Positions 7,384-16,263 of a DNA stretch of 38,336 nucleotides are shown one piece after another. A program made the translations under genes and the position numbers. How positions within the stretch are numbered: position 1 is the first letter of the stretch; each line of letters starts with the position of its first letter. A model generated the notes under the pieces. It was not told the DNA's origin and did no database searches. It saw only the letters and a list, made by a program, of their open reading frames with translations. This DNA comes from Desulfuromonadales bacterium (lineage in GTDB: Bacteria; Desulfobacterota; Desulfuromonadia; Geobacterales; Pseudopelobacteraceae). The stretch spans positions 1 to 38,336 of the forward strand of contig JAENWA010000047.1 of assembly GCA_016650295.1 (NCBI GenBank), given 5' to 3'.

Positions 7384-8354
7384 TGGGGCCTGTTGAACCG
7401 GCCATCCTTGTCGCGGCGCTTCTTCTTGATCTGGCACTGGGTGACCCGCGCTGGCTTCCGCATCCGGTGGTACTGATCGGTCGTCTGATCAACACCCTCG
7501 ATCTGCTGCTCAACAGAATCACCTCTCACAAACGCATGGCAGGCATCCTGTTGCTGGCCGTCACCGCAGGGGTCGCCGGAACAACAACCTGGCTGCTGAT
7601 CCGGGCCGGCCACGGACTGCATCCGCTGGTCGGCTTCCTGGTCTCCGCAGTTATCTCCTGCACCTGCCTGGCAGCCCGGTCACTGCACAGTGAATCAGCC
7701 CTGGTCGCAGACGCACTGACTGCCGGTAATATCAGTGAAGCCCGGCGCTATCTGTCACACATCGTCGGCCGGGATACCGCAGCCCTGGATGAAACTGAAA
7801 TCTGGCGGGCTCTGGTTGAAACCGTGGCCGAGAACACGACCGACGGCATTATTGCGCCGCTGTTCTGGCTGACCCTGACCGGACCGGTCGGCGGCATGGT
7901 TTACAAGGCGGTCAGCACCCTGGATTCGATGGTCGGCTACCGGAATGAACGCTACCTGCAGTTCGGCTGGGCCTCGGCCCGCATGGACGACCTGCTCAAT
8001 TTTATCCCGGCACGGTTGACTGCGCTCCTGATGGTGCTGGCAGCCCTGCTGGCCGGTCTTTCCCCGGCCGGCGCCCTGTCAATCGCCCGGCGCGACCGCC
8101 TGAAACATCCTTCTCCCAATAGCGGTCATCCCGAGGCGGCCGCGGCCGGCGCCCTGGGTGTTCGGCTGGGCGGTTCCGCCAGTTACAACGGCATCTTGTC
8201 GTGGAAGGAATACATTGGCAATCCCTTAGTTTCGCTTGACGAACGCTCATATACCGGTATGCTAAGACTCATGTACATGACGACCCTGTTAATGGCGGCC
8301 GCCTGCATCGCCGGCGCCTTCGCCCTGGGAGGTTCACTTGTCTCGCACCTATGA
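7383..8354 (+). CDS. cbiB: Adenosylcobinamide-phosphate synthase CbiB
   Basis: 323-residue polytopic membrane protein that attaches the aminopropanol (phosphate) arm to adenosylcobyric acid. Family hallmarks: LDLALGDPRWLPHPVVLIGR near the N-terminus, ETVAENTTDGIIAPLFW in the middle, YKAVSTLDSMVGYRNERY, and the RDRLKHPSPNSGHPEAAAAG signature near 255. Four to five hydrophobic segments are visible. The GTG start overlaps the TAG of the upstream fusion gene (TAGTG), and the 3' end overlaps cobD by 17 bases, so the three genes form a tightly coupled operon. CbiB and CobD act in sequence on the same side arm, which explains their linkage. Confidence 0.95.
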   Translation: MGPVEPAILVAALLLDLALGDPRWLPHPVVLIGRLINTLDLLLNRITSHKRMAGILLLAVTAGVAGTTTWLLIRAGHGLHPLVGFLVSAVISCTCLAARSLHSESALVADALTAGNISEARRYLSHIVGRDTAALDETEIWRALVETVAENTTDGIIAPLFWLTLTGPVGGMVYKAVSTLDSMVGYRNERYLQFGWASARMDDLLNFIPARLTALLMVLAALLAGLSPAGALSIARRDRLKHPSPNSGHPEAAAAGALGVRLGGSASYNGILSWKEYIGNPLVSLDERSYTGMLRLMYMTTLLMAAACIAGAFALGGSLVSHL

Positions 8355-9414
8355 CCACGGCGGCAACATCTTCGATATAGCCCGGCAGCTTGGCACGGAT
8401 CCTTCCACGTTTATCGACTTCTCGGCCAGCATCAATCCGCTGGGAATCTCATTGAAGGTCAAAAAGGCCATCATCTGCGCTCTGGAGAGCCTGGTCCATT
8501 ACCCGGACAATTCCCATACCGAGCTGAAGCGTACGCTGGCCGGCTACCACGGCCTGTCTCCCGCACATATTGCCGTTGCCAACGGTTCCACGGAAATCAT
8601 CTACCACTTGCCGGCCATGCTGCCCGGTAAACGGGCCCTGATCATATCACCCTCCTTCAATGAATATGTACGCTCCCTGGCCCAGCAGCACTGGGAGGCC
8701 AGGCATTTCATTCTGAAACCAGAGGACAATTTCTCTATTGATCTGGCAGCGCTGGAGCAGACCCTGTCCGAAGGATTTGACGCCCTCTATCTCTGCAACC
8801 CCGGAAACCCCAACGGGACCCTGTACCCGTTACGGGCCATCGAGCAGATCTACAGCCTGTGCATCGCCTCCGGCACCTTTCTGGTGCTGGATGAAGCCTT
8901 CATGGACTTCTGCGAGGAGTCTTCCGCCAAGAGCATCATTGTAAAGGGAGATAACGGCCTTGTACTGCGCTCCATGACCAAGTTCTTCGGCATCCCGGGC
9001 TTACGTCTGGGTTATGCCCTTTCCAGCGGCACACTGGCCGAACGGCTTGATACCATGGGCGGCCCCTGGAGCGTCAATACCATGGCTCTGGCAGCCGGGG
9101 TAGCAGCCCTTAAGGACACGGGACACAATCAGCAGACGATCGAGTATATTGATCGGGAACGACATAATTTTTTTGACCGGCTTTCAGAGTTTAAACAACT
9201 CAGGCTCTACCCGTCCAGCACCAACTTCCTTCTGGCAGAGATTACCGAAGGGATGTCAGCGCTGGAATTACGGGAACGGCTGATGCATCAACGCCTGCTG
9301 ATCCGGGATTGTACAAACTTCATGGGACTTTCGCCGAGCTTTTTCCGGGTTGCCGTGCGGACCACGGAAGAGAATGAGCGGCTGCTGGGAGCGATGAAGA
9401 GGATATTGAAGTAA
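8338..9414 (+). CDS. cobD: Threonine-phosphate decarboxylase CobD (TTG start)
   Basis: 358-residue class I/II PLP-fold enzyme related to histidinol-phosphate aminotransferase. It decarboxylates L-threonine O-3-phosphate to the (R)-1-aminopropan-2-ol phosphate used by CbiB. The opening YDHGGNIFDIARQLG and FIDFSASINPLG are typical of CobD/CobC rather than HisC. The pyridoxal lysine is K215 in SMTKFFGIPGLRLGY; CNPGNPNGT and the aspartate in LVLDEAFMDF are cofactor-pocket motifs. Translation starts at TTG inside cbiB with GGGAGG five bases before it. It is the last gene of the operon, followed by a heptad repeat and an intrinsic terminator. HisC is the alternative, but the N-terminus and context favour CobD. 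Confidence 0.93.
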   Translation: MSRTYDHGGNIFDIARQLGTDPSTFIDFSASINPLGISLKVKKAIICALESLVHYPDNSHTELKRTLAGYHGLSPAHIAVANGSTEIIYHLPAMLPGKRALIISPSFNEYVRSLAQQHWEARHFILKPEDNFSIDLAALEQTLSEGFDALYLCNPGNPNGTLYPLRAIEQIYSLCIASGTFLVLDEAFMDFCEESSAKSIIVKGDNGLVLRSMTKFFGIPGLRLGYALSSGTLAERLDTMGGPWSVNTMALAAGVAALKDTGHNQQTIEYIDRERHNFFDRLSEFKQLRLYPSSTNFLLAEITEGMSALELRERLMHQRLLIRDCTNFMGLSPSFFRVAVRTTEENERLLGAMKRILK

Positions 9415-9443
9415 GGTTGAAGGTTGAGGGCTGAAGGCTGAAG
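9415..9443. repeat. Tandem heptanucleotide repeat (GGYTGAR)4
   Basis: Four consecutive 7-mers, GGTTGAA, GGTTGAG, GGCTGAA and GGCTGAA, begin on the base after the cobD stop codon. It is the same unit, in the same register, as the repeat at 3241-3267 but more diverged. Confidence 0.75.
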
Positions 9444-9466
9444 CTATAATAGACTATCCAAAATTA

Positions 9467-9502
9467 AACGAGGATGCCTGTTTCCAGACATCCTCGTTTT
9501 TT
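9467..9502 (+). terminator. Intrinsic terminator of the cobalamin operon
   Basis: AACGAGGATG pairs with CATCCTCGTT around an 11-12 base loop, followed by a run of T. Confidence 0.9.
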
Positions 9503-9845
9503 CATTCTCTCCACCCGGCCGTAAGTATTAAGGGCCTCCGGCGAGTTCCTTAACAGTGGGAGTCAGTATGCTACGTCAGGCAAATCCCGCGTAATGGGGC
9601 AGCACACGGCAACAGGGAGCGACACCCGTTTTGCATAACATTCCGCCCGGGCGCATCAACCAACGAGCAGGGTAGAGAGAACATTATGCTGGATAATTAT
9701 TACGCTTCACTCTGTACAATTTCAAGCGATTTTTTTTGTAAATTTTGCTATTCAAAGCCGTCAGGTATGCCAGACAAAGGTACTGGTTGAAGGTAGCGAA
9801 TTTATCAATCAGGAATCCTTGCGCCCGGAAAGCGGAAAGTGTTCT
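9503..9845. other. Gene-less stretch
   Basis: 343 bases between the cobalamin terminator and the end of the STAS gene. No open frame with a ribosome binding site, no riboswitch consensus and no repeat other than an isolated heptad-like GGTTGAAGG near 9786 was found. The left half is GC-rich and could be a decayed gene, but nothing recognisable remains. Confidence 0.4.
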
Positions 9846-10190
9846 TTAGTGATCCGAAAACAACGCCAATGTTTCCGGATCGCTGCTGTTGCCTGTAAAA
9901 CAATGCTCAAATCCCATTTTCTGCATATTCTGCCGCAGATCGCCGGACAGATTAATCAACTCAGGTTCTACTCCCCTGAATCTGGCGCTCTGCATCCATA
10001 CGAAAAGCAGTTGCAGGCCGCAGATATCAGCTGTGCGCATGCTTTCGCAATCAATGCGGATTTTAGTATCTCCTTCAGAAATGGTCTTCTGCAAAGAAAC
10101 CGCCAGTGAATTGATAATGTTGTTAGTCACTCCGGAGTGGGTCAAGTCGCCCTGCAGATGTGCAACCGTGCCTTCCGTAAAATTTTTCAT
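9846..10190 (-). CDS. STAS-domain protein lacking the usual phosphoserine
   Basis: 114-residue single STAS domain, the fold of anti-anti-sigma factors (SpoIIAA) and of MlaB. Typical pieces: the opening AHLQGDLTHSGV, the IRIDCESM strand, the TADICGLQLLFVW turn-helix, and the C-terminal MGFEHCF helix. In SpoIIAA-like proteins the residue after the conserved Asp is a phosphorylated Ser; here D55 is followed by Ile56 and Cys57, so regulation by that phosphorylation is unlikely. A strong ribosome binding site (GGGAGGTTATC) precedes the ATG. It stands alone on its strand, so it could bind a kinase or transporter partner encoded elsewhere. Domain identity is good; the partner is unknown. Confidence 0.8.
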   Translation of the reverse strand: MKNFTEGTVAHLQGDLTHSGVTNNIINSLAVSLQKTISEGDTKIRIDCESMRTADICGLQLLFVWMQSARFRGVEPELINLSGDLRQNMQKMGFEHCFTGNSSDPETLALFSDH

Positions 10191-10737
10191 GATAACCTCC
10201 CTGGCGTACTTTCATTCCTGTGTGTCTATTACTAACCCTCAACTTCGTTCTCTCACCGCTTTTTCAACTCATCGACATGACTCTCACAACCCGAAATGAT
10301 TGGTAATCCATTCTGTGTGAGATGATCTGAACCTTGTGGTAGTAAGAGCAAGTAGCTTGCCAATGATCGCAATAAAACGCAACAGCCGGATTAATCCTTA
10401 CATAACGTTGTGTTAGCCGAACAGGTCCGGATACCTGACAGATTGAAACGACTCGCTCATCCACAAAATTTAGTGGATATTGTTATGCAATGGCGGGAAA
10501 TCCGCCGAATATTGTGAGATTGTTTGTGGGGAGATGGGTTGACTGAACCGGTTCTTTTCTTCAGGCAGGACTATCTTGAAGAAAACCGCAAAGCCAGACC
10601 CTGCGTTCGTTTCCTTCAGAACATAAAAGGGGAATAATGATATTGAAAAAGCTGCACCGGGCGGCTGGTTAACCAGCCAGGCACAGCTCAGGTTGAAGGG
10701 GTGGCGGTGATTTTCAGCAGAGCATATTTTTCAACTG
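10191..10737. other. Gene-less stretch with a 16-bp palindrome and possible kinase debris
   Basis: 547 bases between the STAS gene and aroF. At 10663-10678 there is a perfect palindrome, GGCTGGTTAACCAGCC. On the minus strand near 10490-10610, one frame reads AGSGFAVFFKIVLPEE and runs to a stop. It recalls the GxxFxxxLP end of histidine-kinase ATPase domains, but nothing upstream supports an intact gene. No promoter or RNA structure was recognised with confidence. Confidence 0.35.
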
Positions 10738-11751
10738 TCAGCTATTACCAAGAAACGTCTGGAGCTTTCCAACATCCCCCATCAGCTGTTCAAAACCGGA
10801 AAAGGTCAGCGACTGCGGGCCGTCGGAGAGCGCCTTCTCCGGTTCGGGATGCACCTCAATCAGTACGCCGTCGGCGCCGGCCACCAGGGCTGCCAGGGTC
10901 ATGGGAGGTACAAGGCTGCGCTTGCCGGTAGCATGGGAGGGATCGACCATGATCGGCAGGTGCGACATCTCCTTGATCAGCGGCACAACCGAAAGATCCA
11001 GCGTGTTGCGGGTGGCGGTCTCATAGGTGCGGATGCCGCGCTCGCAGAGGATGACCTGGTCATTTCCTTCGGCCAGGATGTATTCCGCAGCCGCCAGGAA
11101 TTCCTCCACCGTGGCGCTCATGCCGCGCTTGAGCAGCACCGGCTTGCGGATCCTGCCCAGTTCCCGCAGCAGGTCGAAGTTCTGCATGTTGCGGGCGCCC
11201 ACCTGCATCAGATCGGCGTATTCGGCCACCAGACCGACATTGTCCGGGCTCATGATTTCGGTAACGATCGGCAGGCCGCTCTCCCGGCCGGCGATGGCCA
11301 GCAGTTTCAGCCCCTCTTCACGCAGCCCCTGGAAGGTATGCGGACCGGTACGCGGCTTGTAGGCGCCGCCCCGCAGCATATCACCGCCGCATTTTTTGAC
11401 GAAGAGCGCGGTCTTGACGATCTGCTCCTCGCTCTCCACGGCGCACGGGCCGCCCACAACTACCGGACGGTACCCCTGACCGACCTTGACACCCGCCACA
11501 TCTACAATCGTGGGTTCGGGATGAAAGTCACGCGAGACCAGCTTATAGGGCTTGGAGACATGGATGACCCGCTGCACGCCGGGCAGTTCCAGAATCTTGG
11601 TATCGTCAACATAGCCGTGATTCCCCAGCACCCCGATGGCGGTCCGCTCACTGCCGGGGATCGGTTCGGCCCTGAAACCCATATCCTGCACGGTCTTGAC
11701 AATCGTATCAATATCCGCCTGCGTGGCATTGTGATTCATAACGATAAGCAT
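10738..11751 (-). CDS. aroF: 3-deoxy-7-phosphoheptulonate (DAHP) synthase with N-terminal ferredoxin-like domain
   Basis: 337 residues. It condenses phosphoenolpyruvate with erythrose 4-phosphate, the first step of the shikimate pathway. Residues 1-70 are the ferredoxin-like regulatory domain of the AroA-I-beta (Thermotoga-type) enzymes (MLIVMNHNATQADIDTIV); the TIM barrel follows, with VVGGPCAVESEEQ, GGAYKPRTGPHTFQG, QVGARNMQNFDLL, LLKRGMSATVEE and MVDPSHATGKR. The frame is open a further 22 codons upstream, but those codons read through an inverted repeat. The ATG at 11751 has AAGGAG seven bases before it and matches the family start. The Crp/Fnr gene lies upstream on the same strand. Transketolase, two genes further upstream, supplies erythrose 4-phosphate, a plausible metabolic link. 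Confidence 0.94.
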   Translation of the reverse strand: MLIVMNHNATQADIDTIVKTVQDMGFRAEPIPGSERTAIGVLGNHGYVDDTKILELPGVQRVIHVSKPYKLVSRDFHPEPTIVDVAGVKVGQGYRPVVVGGPCAVESEEQIVKTALFVKKCGGDMLRGGAYKPRTGPHTFQGLREEGLKLLAIAGRESGLPIVTEIMSPDNVGLVAEYADLMQVGARNMQNFDLLRELGRIRKPVLLKRGMSATVEEFLAAAEYILAEGNDQVILCERGIRTYETATRNTLDLSVVPLIKEMSHLPIMVDPSHATGKRSLVPPMTLAALVAGADGVLIEVHPEPEKALSDGPQSLTFSGFEQLMGDVGKLQTFLGNS

Positions 11752-11775
11752 TGCATTTCTCCTTGATATCAAAAT

Positions 11776-11852
11776 CCCCCCACCCTGCCCTCCCCCTCTT
11801 GGGGAGGGAGAAAACAATTCCTTCCCCCAGCGGGGGGAGGTCAGGTGGGGGG
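11776..11852. repeat. REP-like inverted repeat element
   Basis: CCCCCCACC at the left and GGTGGGGGG at the right bound a 77-bp GC-rich element with inner pairing (CCTCCCCCTC / GGGGAGGG). It fills the spacer between the Crp/Fnr stop and aroF. Such elements are dispersed in many bacterial genomes; here it could also form a hairpin in a read-through transcript. Confidence 0.7.
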
Positions 11853-12542
11853 CTATTCATGACGTTCACACAGCTTCTGCAGCTTCTCCATCTGATGGAT
11901 CACCACCCGGTTGCCCTGGACTTCGATGATCCCTTCCTCTTTGAGTTTCTTGAAGGTGCGTGAAATAGTTTCACTGGCGGTACCGAGCCGCGAGGCGATC
12001 TCGCCCTTCTTGATCCCCAGGTCGATGTAGGTGATGCCGCCGTAGTTGGTGGACTTCTCTTCGGCCCGCCGAACCAGGAACGAGGCCAGCCGCGAGGTCA
12101 CATCGGCAAAGGAAAGTTCCTCGATCTGGAGGGCAAAACGCCGCAGCATCAGCGAAAGCGAGACCACCAGGTTGAGGGCGAAGCCGGGATTCCTGGCCAT
12201 CAGCTCCAGAAAACCTTCCTTGGGCAGGTACAGCACCTCGCCGGTCTCCATGGCCCGGGCCTCGGCCGGATATCGGCCGTCCCCGAAGAAGGCCGCTTCG
12301 GCAAAGGTCTCCCCCGGACGGACAAAGTGCAGCACCTTTTCGCGACCGTCGTGGGCAACCCGGCAGAGCTTGATGCTGCCCGACACCAGCAGATAGAAGC
12401 CGGTGGCCTCGTCACCTTCGCCGAACAGGGATTCGCTCTTCTTGAACTTGCGCCGCACGGTGATGGTGGCAAGCTCGGCCAAGTCCGGATCTTTCAACCC
12501 GGAGAAGAGCATGGATTTTTTGAGCAGTTCGATCAGTTCCAT
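11853..12542 (-). CDS. Crp/Fnr family transcriptional regulator
   Basis: 229 residues: a cyclic-nucleotide-binding-fold sensor (about 10-125) with LFGEGDEATGFYLLVSGSIK and FVRPGETFAEAAFFGDGRYPAEARA, a long dimerisation helix, and a C-terminal winged helix with recognition segment KGEIASRLGTASETISRTFK (about 180-200). The phosphate-binding cassette reads GRYPAEARA rather than the RPRSATVRA/RSASV form of true cAMP receptors. The four cysteines of FNR are absent; only two Cys are seen, one of them near the C-terminus, so an iron-sulfur sensor is unlikely. The ligand is unknown. It is upstream of aroF on the same strand with a 101-base gap filled by a repeat. Targets cannot be read from the sequence. 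Confidence 0.9.
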   Translation of the reverse strand: MELIELLKKSMLFSGLKDPDLAELATITVRRKFKKSESLFGEGDEATGFYLLVSGSIKLCRVAHDGREKVLHFVRPGETFAEAAFFGDGRYPAEARAMETGEVLYLPKEGFLELMARNPGFALNLVVSLSLMLRRFALQIEELSFADVTSRLASFLVRRAEEKSTNYGGITYIDLGIKKGEIASRLGTASETISRTFKKLKEEGIIEVQGNRVVIHQMEKLQKLCERHE

Positions 12543-12565
12543 TCGATAAACACCAAAAAAGCATG

Positions 12566-12668
12566 ACCACGGAGGTAACGAAGGAAAAACGGAGGTACAC
12601 AGAGGAAGACTTCCATCTGAATTAATGTCCTTCGCCTTCCTCCTGATTTCCTCCGTGTCCTCCGTGGT
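12566..12668. repeat. 103-bp inverted repeat element (ACCACGGAGG ends)
   Basis: ACCACGGAGG at the left and CCTCCGTGGT at the right, with further CGGAGG / CCTCCG units inside, form an imperfect palindrome between tkt and the Crp/Fnr gene. It looks like a non-coding dispersed element. Confidence 0.7.
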
Positions 12669-12680
12669 AAGCTTTGCCCG

Positions 12681-14684
12681 TTATTTTTTCAAAAACGCCT
12701 TGATTTTCTCAGCCACCTGCGGGGCGGTGAAACCGAACTGCTCCGCCAGAACCTTGTCCGGGGCCGAGGCTCCGAAATGCTCGATGCCGATAAACAGGCC
12801 GTCGCAGCCGATCAGACGTCCCCAGGACCCGCTGCGCCCGGCCTCGAAGGCCACGCGCGGAACCCCGGCGGGGAGCACGGCATCCCGGTATGATTTCGGC
12901 TGAGACTTGAACTGTCCCAGGCAGGGTATTGATACGATGCGGACCTTGATACCGCCGGAAGCGAGGGTTGCTGCTGCTTCCACCGCCACATGCACCTCTG
13001 AGCCGCTGGCCATGATGACCACATCGGCAGCACCTTCAGGGGTGGAAACAACGTAACCGCCCTTAAGGACATCGGACGCGTTAAAATCGGCGGGACGGGC
13101 AATGATCGGCAGCTTCTGGCGGGTCAGGATCAGGGCGGTCGGTCCGTTATACTGCAGGGCGGAGGTCCAGGCCTGAGCGGTTTCGAGACCGTCAGCCGGG
13201 CGGATCACCTGCAGACCGGGGATCAGGCGCAGCGAGGCCACATGCTCGATCGGCTGATGGGTCGGCCCGTCTTCGCCGACAAAGAATGAATCATGGGTAA
13301 AAATGTAGATCGCCTTCAGACCCATCAGGGCCGAGAGACGGACTGAGGGACGGCAGTAATCGGAAAAGACCAGGAAAGTGGCGCCGTAGGGGATGAAGCA
13401 ACCGTACAGGGCCATGCCGTTCACCACTGCACCCATGGCGTGTTCGCGGACACCGAAATGCAGGTTGCGTCCCGCAAAGGCACCGGACTTGATCGACGGC
13501 GAACCCTTGATGTCGCTGTTGTTGGAGGGAGCCAGGTCGGCGGAACCGCCCACCAGCCCCGGCACCAGGGCGGCCGCTTTCTGCAGCACCGCTCCGGACA
13601 GCGACCGGGTAGCGCCGTCCTTGCCCGCCACCACGGCGATCAGCTCTTCGGTCAGATTGGCCGGCAGCTTCTTGTGCCACATCTCGTCCCACAGCTGTGC
13701 CTTTTCGGGGTTGGCAGTCTGCCAGGCTGCGAAACCCTGCTGCCAGGCGGTGTAGTCCAATTTCTTGGCCTGCACCTGAGCGCGGCAGGTTGCACGGACC
13801 TCCTCAGGGATCTCGAACGGTCCGTGCTGCCATCCCAGGTTTTTGCGGGTAGCGGCCAGTTCTTCGACCCCCAGCGGAGAGCCGTGTGCCCCGGATGAAC
13901 CCTGTTTGGCCGGGCTGCCGTAGGCAATATGGGTGGTGGCGATGATCAGCGAAGGACGGCCGGTCTCGGCCTTGCCGGCGGCAATGGCAGCGGTAACCTG
14001 GGCATAGTCATGTCCGTCGATGCTCTGGACGTGCCATCCGCAGGCGTTGAAGCGGGCAGACACATCCTCTGACCAGGCCAGATCGGTTGTGCCTTCGATG
14101 GTAATGCTGTTGCTGTCGTAGATATAGACCAGGTTGCCCAGTTTGAGATGTCCGGCCAGTGCCGCGGCCTCGTAGCTGATGCCCTCCTGCAGACAGCCGT
14201 CACCCATCAGCGCATACACCGTATGGTCAATCGGCTTGAACTCGGCGGTGTTGAAGCGTTCGGCGGCCATTTTGGCGGCAAGGCCCATTCCGACCCCGTT
14301 GGCAAAACCCTGCCCCAGCGGACCGCTTGTCACCTCAACCCCGACGGTGTGACCAAATTCGGGATGTCCGGGAGTTTTGCTGCCCCACTGGCGGAAATTC
14401 TTCAGCTCGTCCATGTGGAGATCATAACCGAACAGGTGCAGCAGCGAATAGAGCAGCATGGAGCCGTGTCCGGCCGAGAGGATAAAACGGTCGCGATTTG
14501 CCCAGGTCGGGTCTTCAGGATTAAAGGAGAGAAAGTTGCCCCACAGGGAAAAGGCGCAGTCGGCGGCGCCCATGGGCAGGCCGGGATGGCCGGAATTGGC
14601 CCTGTCTACTGCATCGGCGGAAAGAAGTCTGATGGCATCGGCACACTGCCGGGCCTGGTCTGCTGGAATTGTGGTGAGCTGCAT
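12681..14684 (-). CDS. tkt: Transketolase
   Basis: 667 residues, the normal length. It transfers two-carbon units between sugar phosphates in the pentose phosphate pathway, using thiamine diphosphate. N-terminal domain: [50 protein letters not shown], and the ThDP-binding motif from GDGCLQEG to the DSNSITIEG asparagine. Middle domain: GREHAMG-like [16 protein letters not shown] with the catalytic Glu, [16 protein letters not shown]-terminal domain: the [16 protein letters not shown] stretch. AAAGGAACC precedes the ATG. It lies 21 bases downstream of thiL, whose product completes the enzyme's own cofactor; shared transcription is likely. It also supplies erythrose 4-phosphate for AroF. Confidence 0.97.
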   Translation of the reverse strand: MQLTTIPADQARQCADAIRLLSADAVDRANSGHPGLPMGAADCAFSLWGNFLSFNPEDPTWANRDRFILSAGHGSMLLYSLLHLFGYDLHMDELKNFRQWGSKTPGHPEFGHTVGVEVTSGPLGQGFANGVGMGLAAKMAAERFNTAEFKPIDHTVYALMGDGCLQEGISYEAAALAGHLKLGNLVYIYDSNSITIEGTTDLAWSEDVSARFNACGWHVQSIDGHDYAQVTAAIAAGKAETGRPSLIIATTHIAYGSPAKQGSSGAHGSPLGVEELAATRKNLGWQHGPFEIPEEVRATCRAQVQAKKLDYTAWQQGFAAWQTANPEKAQLWDEMWHKKLPANLTEELIAVVAGKDGATRSLSGAVLQKAAALVPGLVGGSADLAPSNNSDIKGSPSIKSGAFAGRNLHFGVREHAMGAVVNGMALYGCFIPYGATFLVFSDYCRPSVRLSALMGLKAIYIFTHDSFFVGEDGPTHQPIEHVASLRLIPGLQVIRPADGLETAQAWTSALQYNGPTALILTRQKLPIIARPADFNASDVLKGGYVVSTPEGAADVVIMASGSEVHVAVEAAATLASGGIKVRIVSIPCLGQFKSQPKSYRDAVLPAGVPRVAFEAGRSGSWGRLIGCDGLFIGIEHFGASAPDKVLAEQFGFTAPQVAEKIKAFLKK

Positions 14685-14705
14685 TACGGTTCCTTTCGAT
14701 CATGT

Positions 14706-15761
14706 TTATGCAAAGTGGGTGAATCCTTCAGTTTTATGAGCAAATTCAGCGCCATCGGCCAAAAACACCTTCACCTCCGGCGAACTTGTCACTATACCAA
14801 CAGGCGTACCATCAACGCCACACTTTTTCAAAAGATCGGCGATATTTTCACGATAACGGGGTGGCGAGGTGAAGCAGAGTTCGTAATCCTCACCGCCCGA
14901 AAGGGCCAGTTGGTACGGGAACGAGTCGAAACCGGCGGCAGCTGAGCAAAAGGCCGGCGAGAGCGGCAGGGCCTCCAGGTTGATACTGCCTCCGACAGCC
15001 GACAGCCGGGCAATATGACCGTAGTCGGCCAGCACCCCGTCACTGATATCGATCATAGCGCTGACCAGACCTGACCCGGCCAGAGCCTGACCGGCCACCG
15101 TGCGCGGCGTCGGGTCCAGCAGGCGGGAGAGGAGCCCTTCGACTCCGATCAGGGGACAATCCGGTTTCTGTGCGATATTCGGTGGCTGAGCGGAGTCGAG
15201 GCCACCTTCCAGCAACTTCAACCCCAGGGCCGCATCCCCCAGCGTGTCGGTCACCCAGATGTCATCGCCGGGAGCGGCGCCAGAGCGGCGCAGGATCAGG
15301 TCCGGAAGCTGCTCACCCATGATGGTCACGGAAATGACCAGTCCGGAACGTGAAGAACAGGTATCGCCGCCGATCAGGGCCACTCCCTGCTCCGTAGCCA
15401 TTGCAAGGTAGCCGCGGATGAATTCATCAAGAAAATCGAGAGGAAGGTCAGACGGAATCGCCAATGAAAGCAGCGACCAGCGCGGGATGCCCCCCATGGC
15501 AGCGATATCGGAGATGCTGACCGCCAGGGACTTGCGCCCCAAGTGGTACGGGTCATGCCATGAGCGGCGGAAGTGGACATCCTCCAGCAGCATGTCGGTA
15601 GAGGTCAGGAGCTGCATGCCGGGGGTCAGGGCGGTCACGGCAGCATCGTCACCGATGCCGGTGATAACGCCGGGGCCACCGGAAACACGAGCGGCAATAC
15701 GATCAATAAAGCCGAATTCGCCGAGGTTTGAGAGGTTCTTGTACCCTGCTTTACTCATCAT
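14706..15761 (-). CDS. thiL: Thiamine-monophosphate kinase ThiL
   Basis: 351 residues. It phosphorylates thiamine monophosphate to thiamine diphosphate, the active cofactor. PurM-like ATP-binding fold: GEFGFIDRIA at the N-terminus, VITGIGDDAAV, STDMLLEDVHF, GRKSLAVSISDIAAMGG, LIGGDTCSS, VTDTLGDAALGL, ISDGVLADYGHIA and SGGEDYELCF, all in the expected order with the metal-binding aspartates retained. The Shine-Dalgarno is weak (the gene begins ATG ATG), but no better start exists and the family N-terminus follows directly. It precedes tkt, a thiamine-diphosphate enzyme, by 21 bases. Upstream, a 109-base gap separates it from the HEPN gene on the same strand. Confidence 0.95.
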   Translation of the reverse strand: MMSKAGYKNLSNLGEFGFIDRIAARVSGGPGVITGIGDDAAVTALTPGMQLLTSTDMLLEDVHFRRSWHDPYHLGRKSLAVSISDIAAMGGIPRWSLLSLAIPSDLPLDFLDEFIRGYLAMATEQGVALIGGDTCSSRSGLVISVTIMGEQLPDLILRRSGAAPGDDIWVTDTLGDAALGLKLLEGGLDSAQPPNIAQKPDCPLIGVEGLLSRLLDPTPRTVAGQALAGSGLVSAMIDISDGVLADYGHIARLSAVGGSINLEALPLSPAFCSAAAGFDSFPYQLALSGGEDYELCFTSPPRYRENIADLLKKCGVDGTPVGIVTSSPEVKVFLADGAEFAHKTEGFTHFA

Positions 15762-15870
15762 CTGGGAGATCTATGGTACACCAACTTGGTTTTTCCCCAG
15801 TCGGCGAGGTCGCGTTTGGTGACGTGATTCAGCAATACACTTACAATACCTGTGATAAAAAAAGAGCTCA

Positions 15871-16263
15871 TCATATTTCGATCCTTGCAACTATAAACGC
15901 CCTGGCATCCCGTGCGGCAGTCAATGCCTCCTCAGCCTCTTCTACCTCAGGCATGTAAAAATCATCAGGATACCGAAGCGACACCGCGTATGAAGTCAAA
16001 AAATCAAAACGCTGCAGTTCGTTAAATGCGGGGTCATAGTCAGCACATTTCGCGACAAGTATCGAGAGATTATGGGTAATGAAAGGATCATTGCCCTTAC
16101 TGACGAGGTACATCTTCAGATACTTTTCAACAGCCTGCTGACAATGAAAACAGATGGTGTCTGTAATCGGCTCATCCGCGGTCAATCCATGACCGGCGGT
16201 TTTCAGGTCATTATCTGCTTTAATGAGCCATTGACTGACAATAGTCTTCAATTGTTCGTCCAT
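15871..16263 (-). CDS. HEPN-domain protein (partner of MNT gene)
   Basis: 130-residue all-helical HEPN domain (Pfam HEPN type): WLIKADNDLKTAGHGL, the CFHCQQAVEKYLKMYLV helix and SYAVSLRYPDDFYMPE are characteristic. HEPN proteins next to a minimal nucleotidyltransferase form HepT/MntA-type toxin-antitoxin pairs, in which the HEPN member is usually the RNase and the MNT member modifies it. The R-X4-6-H RNase motif is not visible: the RYPDDFY stretch has no following histidine. Toxicity by that mechanism is therefore doubtful, and the pair may belong to the catalytically different subgroup. It overlaps the upstream MNT gene by 16 bases, indicating coupling. Confidence 0.87.
   Translation of the reverse strand: MDEQLKTIVSQWLIKADNDLKTAGHGLTADEPITDTICFHCQQAVEKYLKMYLVSKGNDPFITHNLSILVAKCADYDPAFNELQRFDFLTSYAVSLRYPDDFYMPEVEEAEEALTAARDARAFIVARIEI

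Noticed and set aside
10490-10740. Possible decayed histidine kinase on the minus strand
   Set aside because: Only a 15-20 residue resemblance to the end of an ATPase domain; no H-box, N-box or G-box seen.
11752-11817. 22 extra N-terminal codons for aroF
   Set aside because: They read through an inverted repeat and give a Gly/Pro-rich peptide; the downstream ATG has a strong ribosome binding site and matches the family start.
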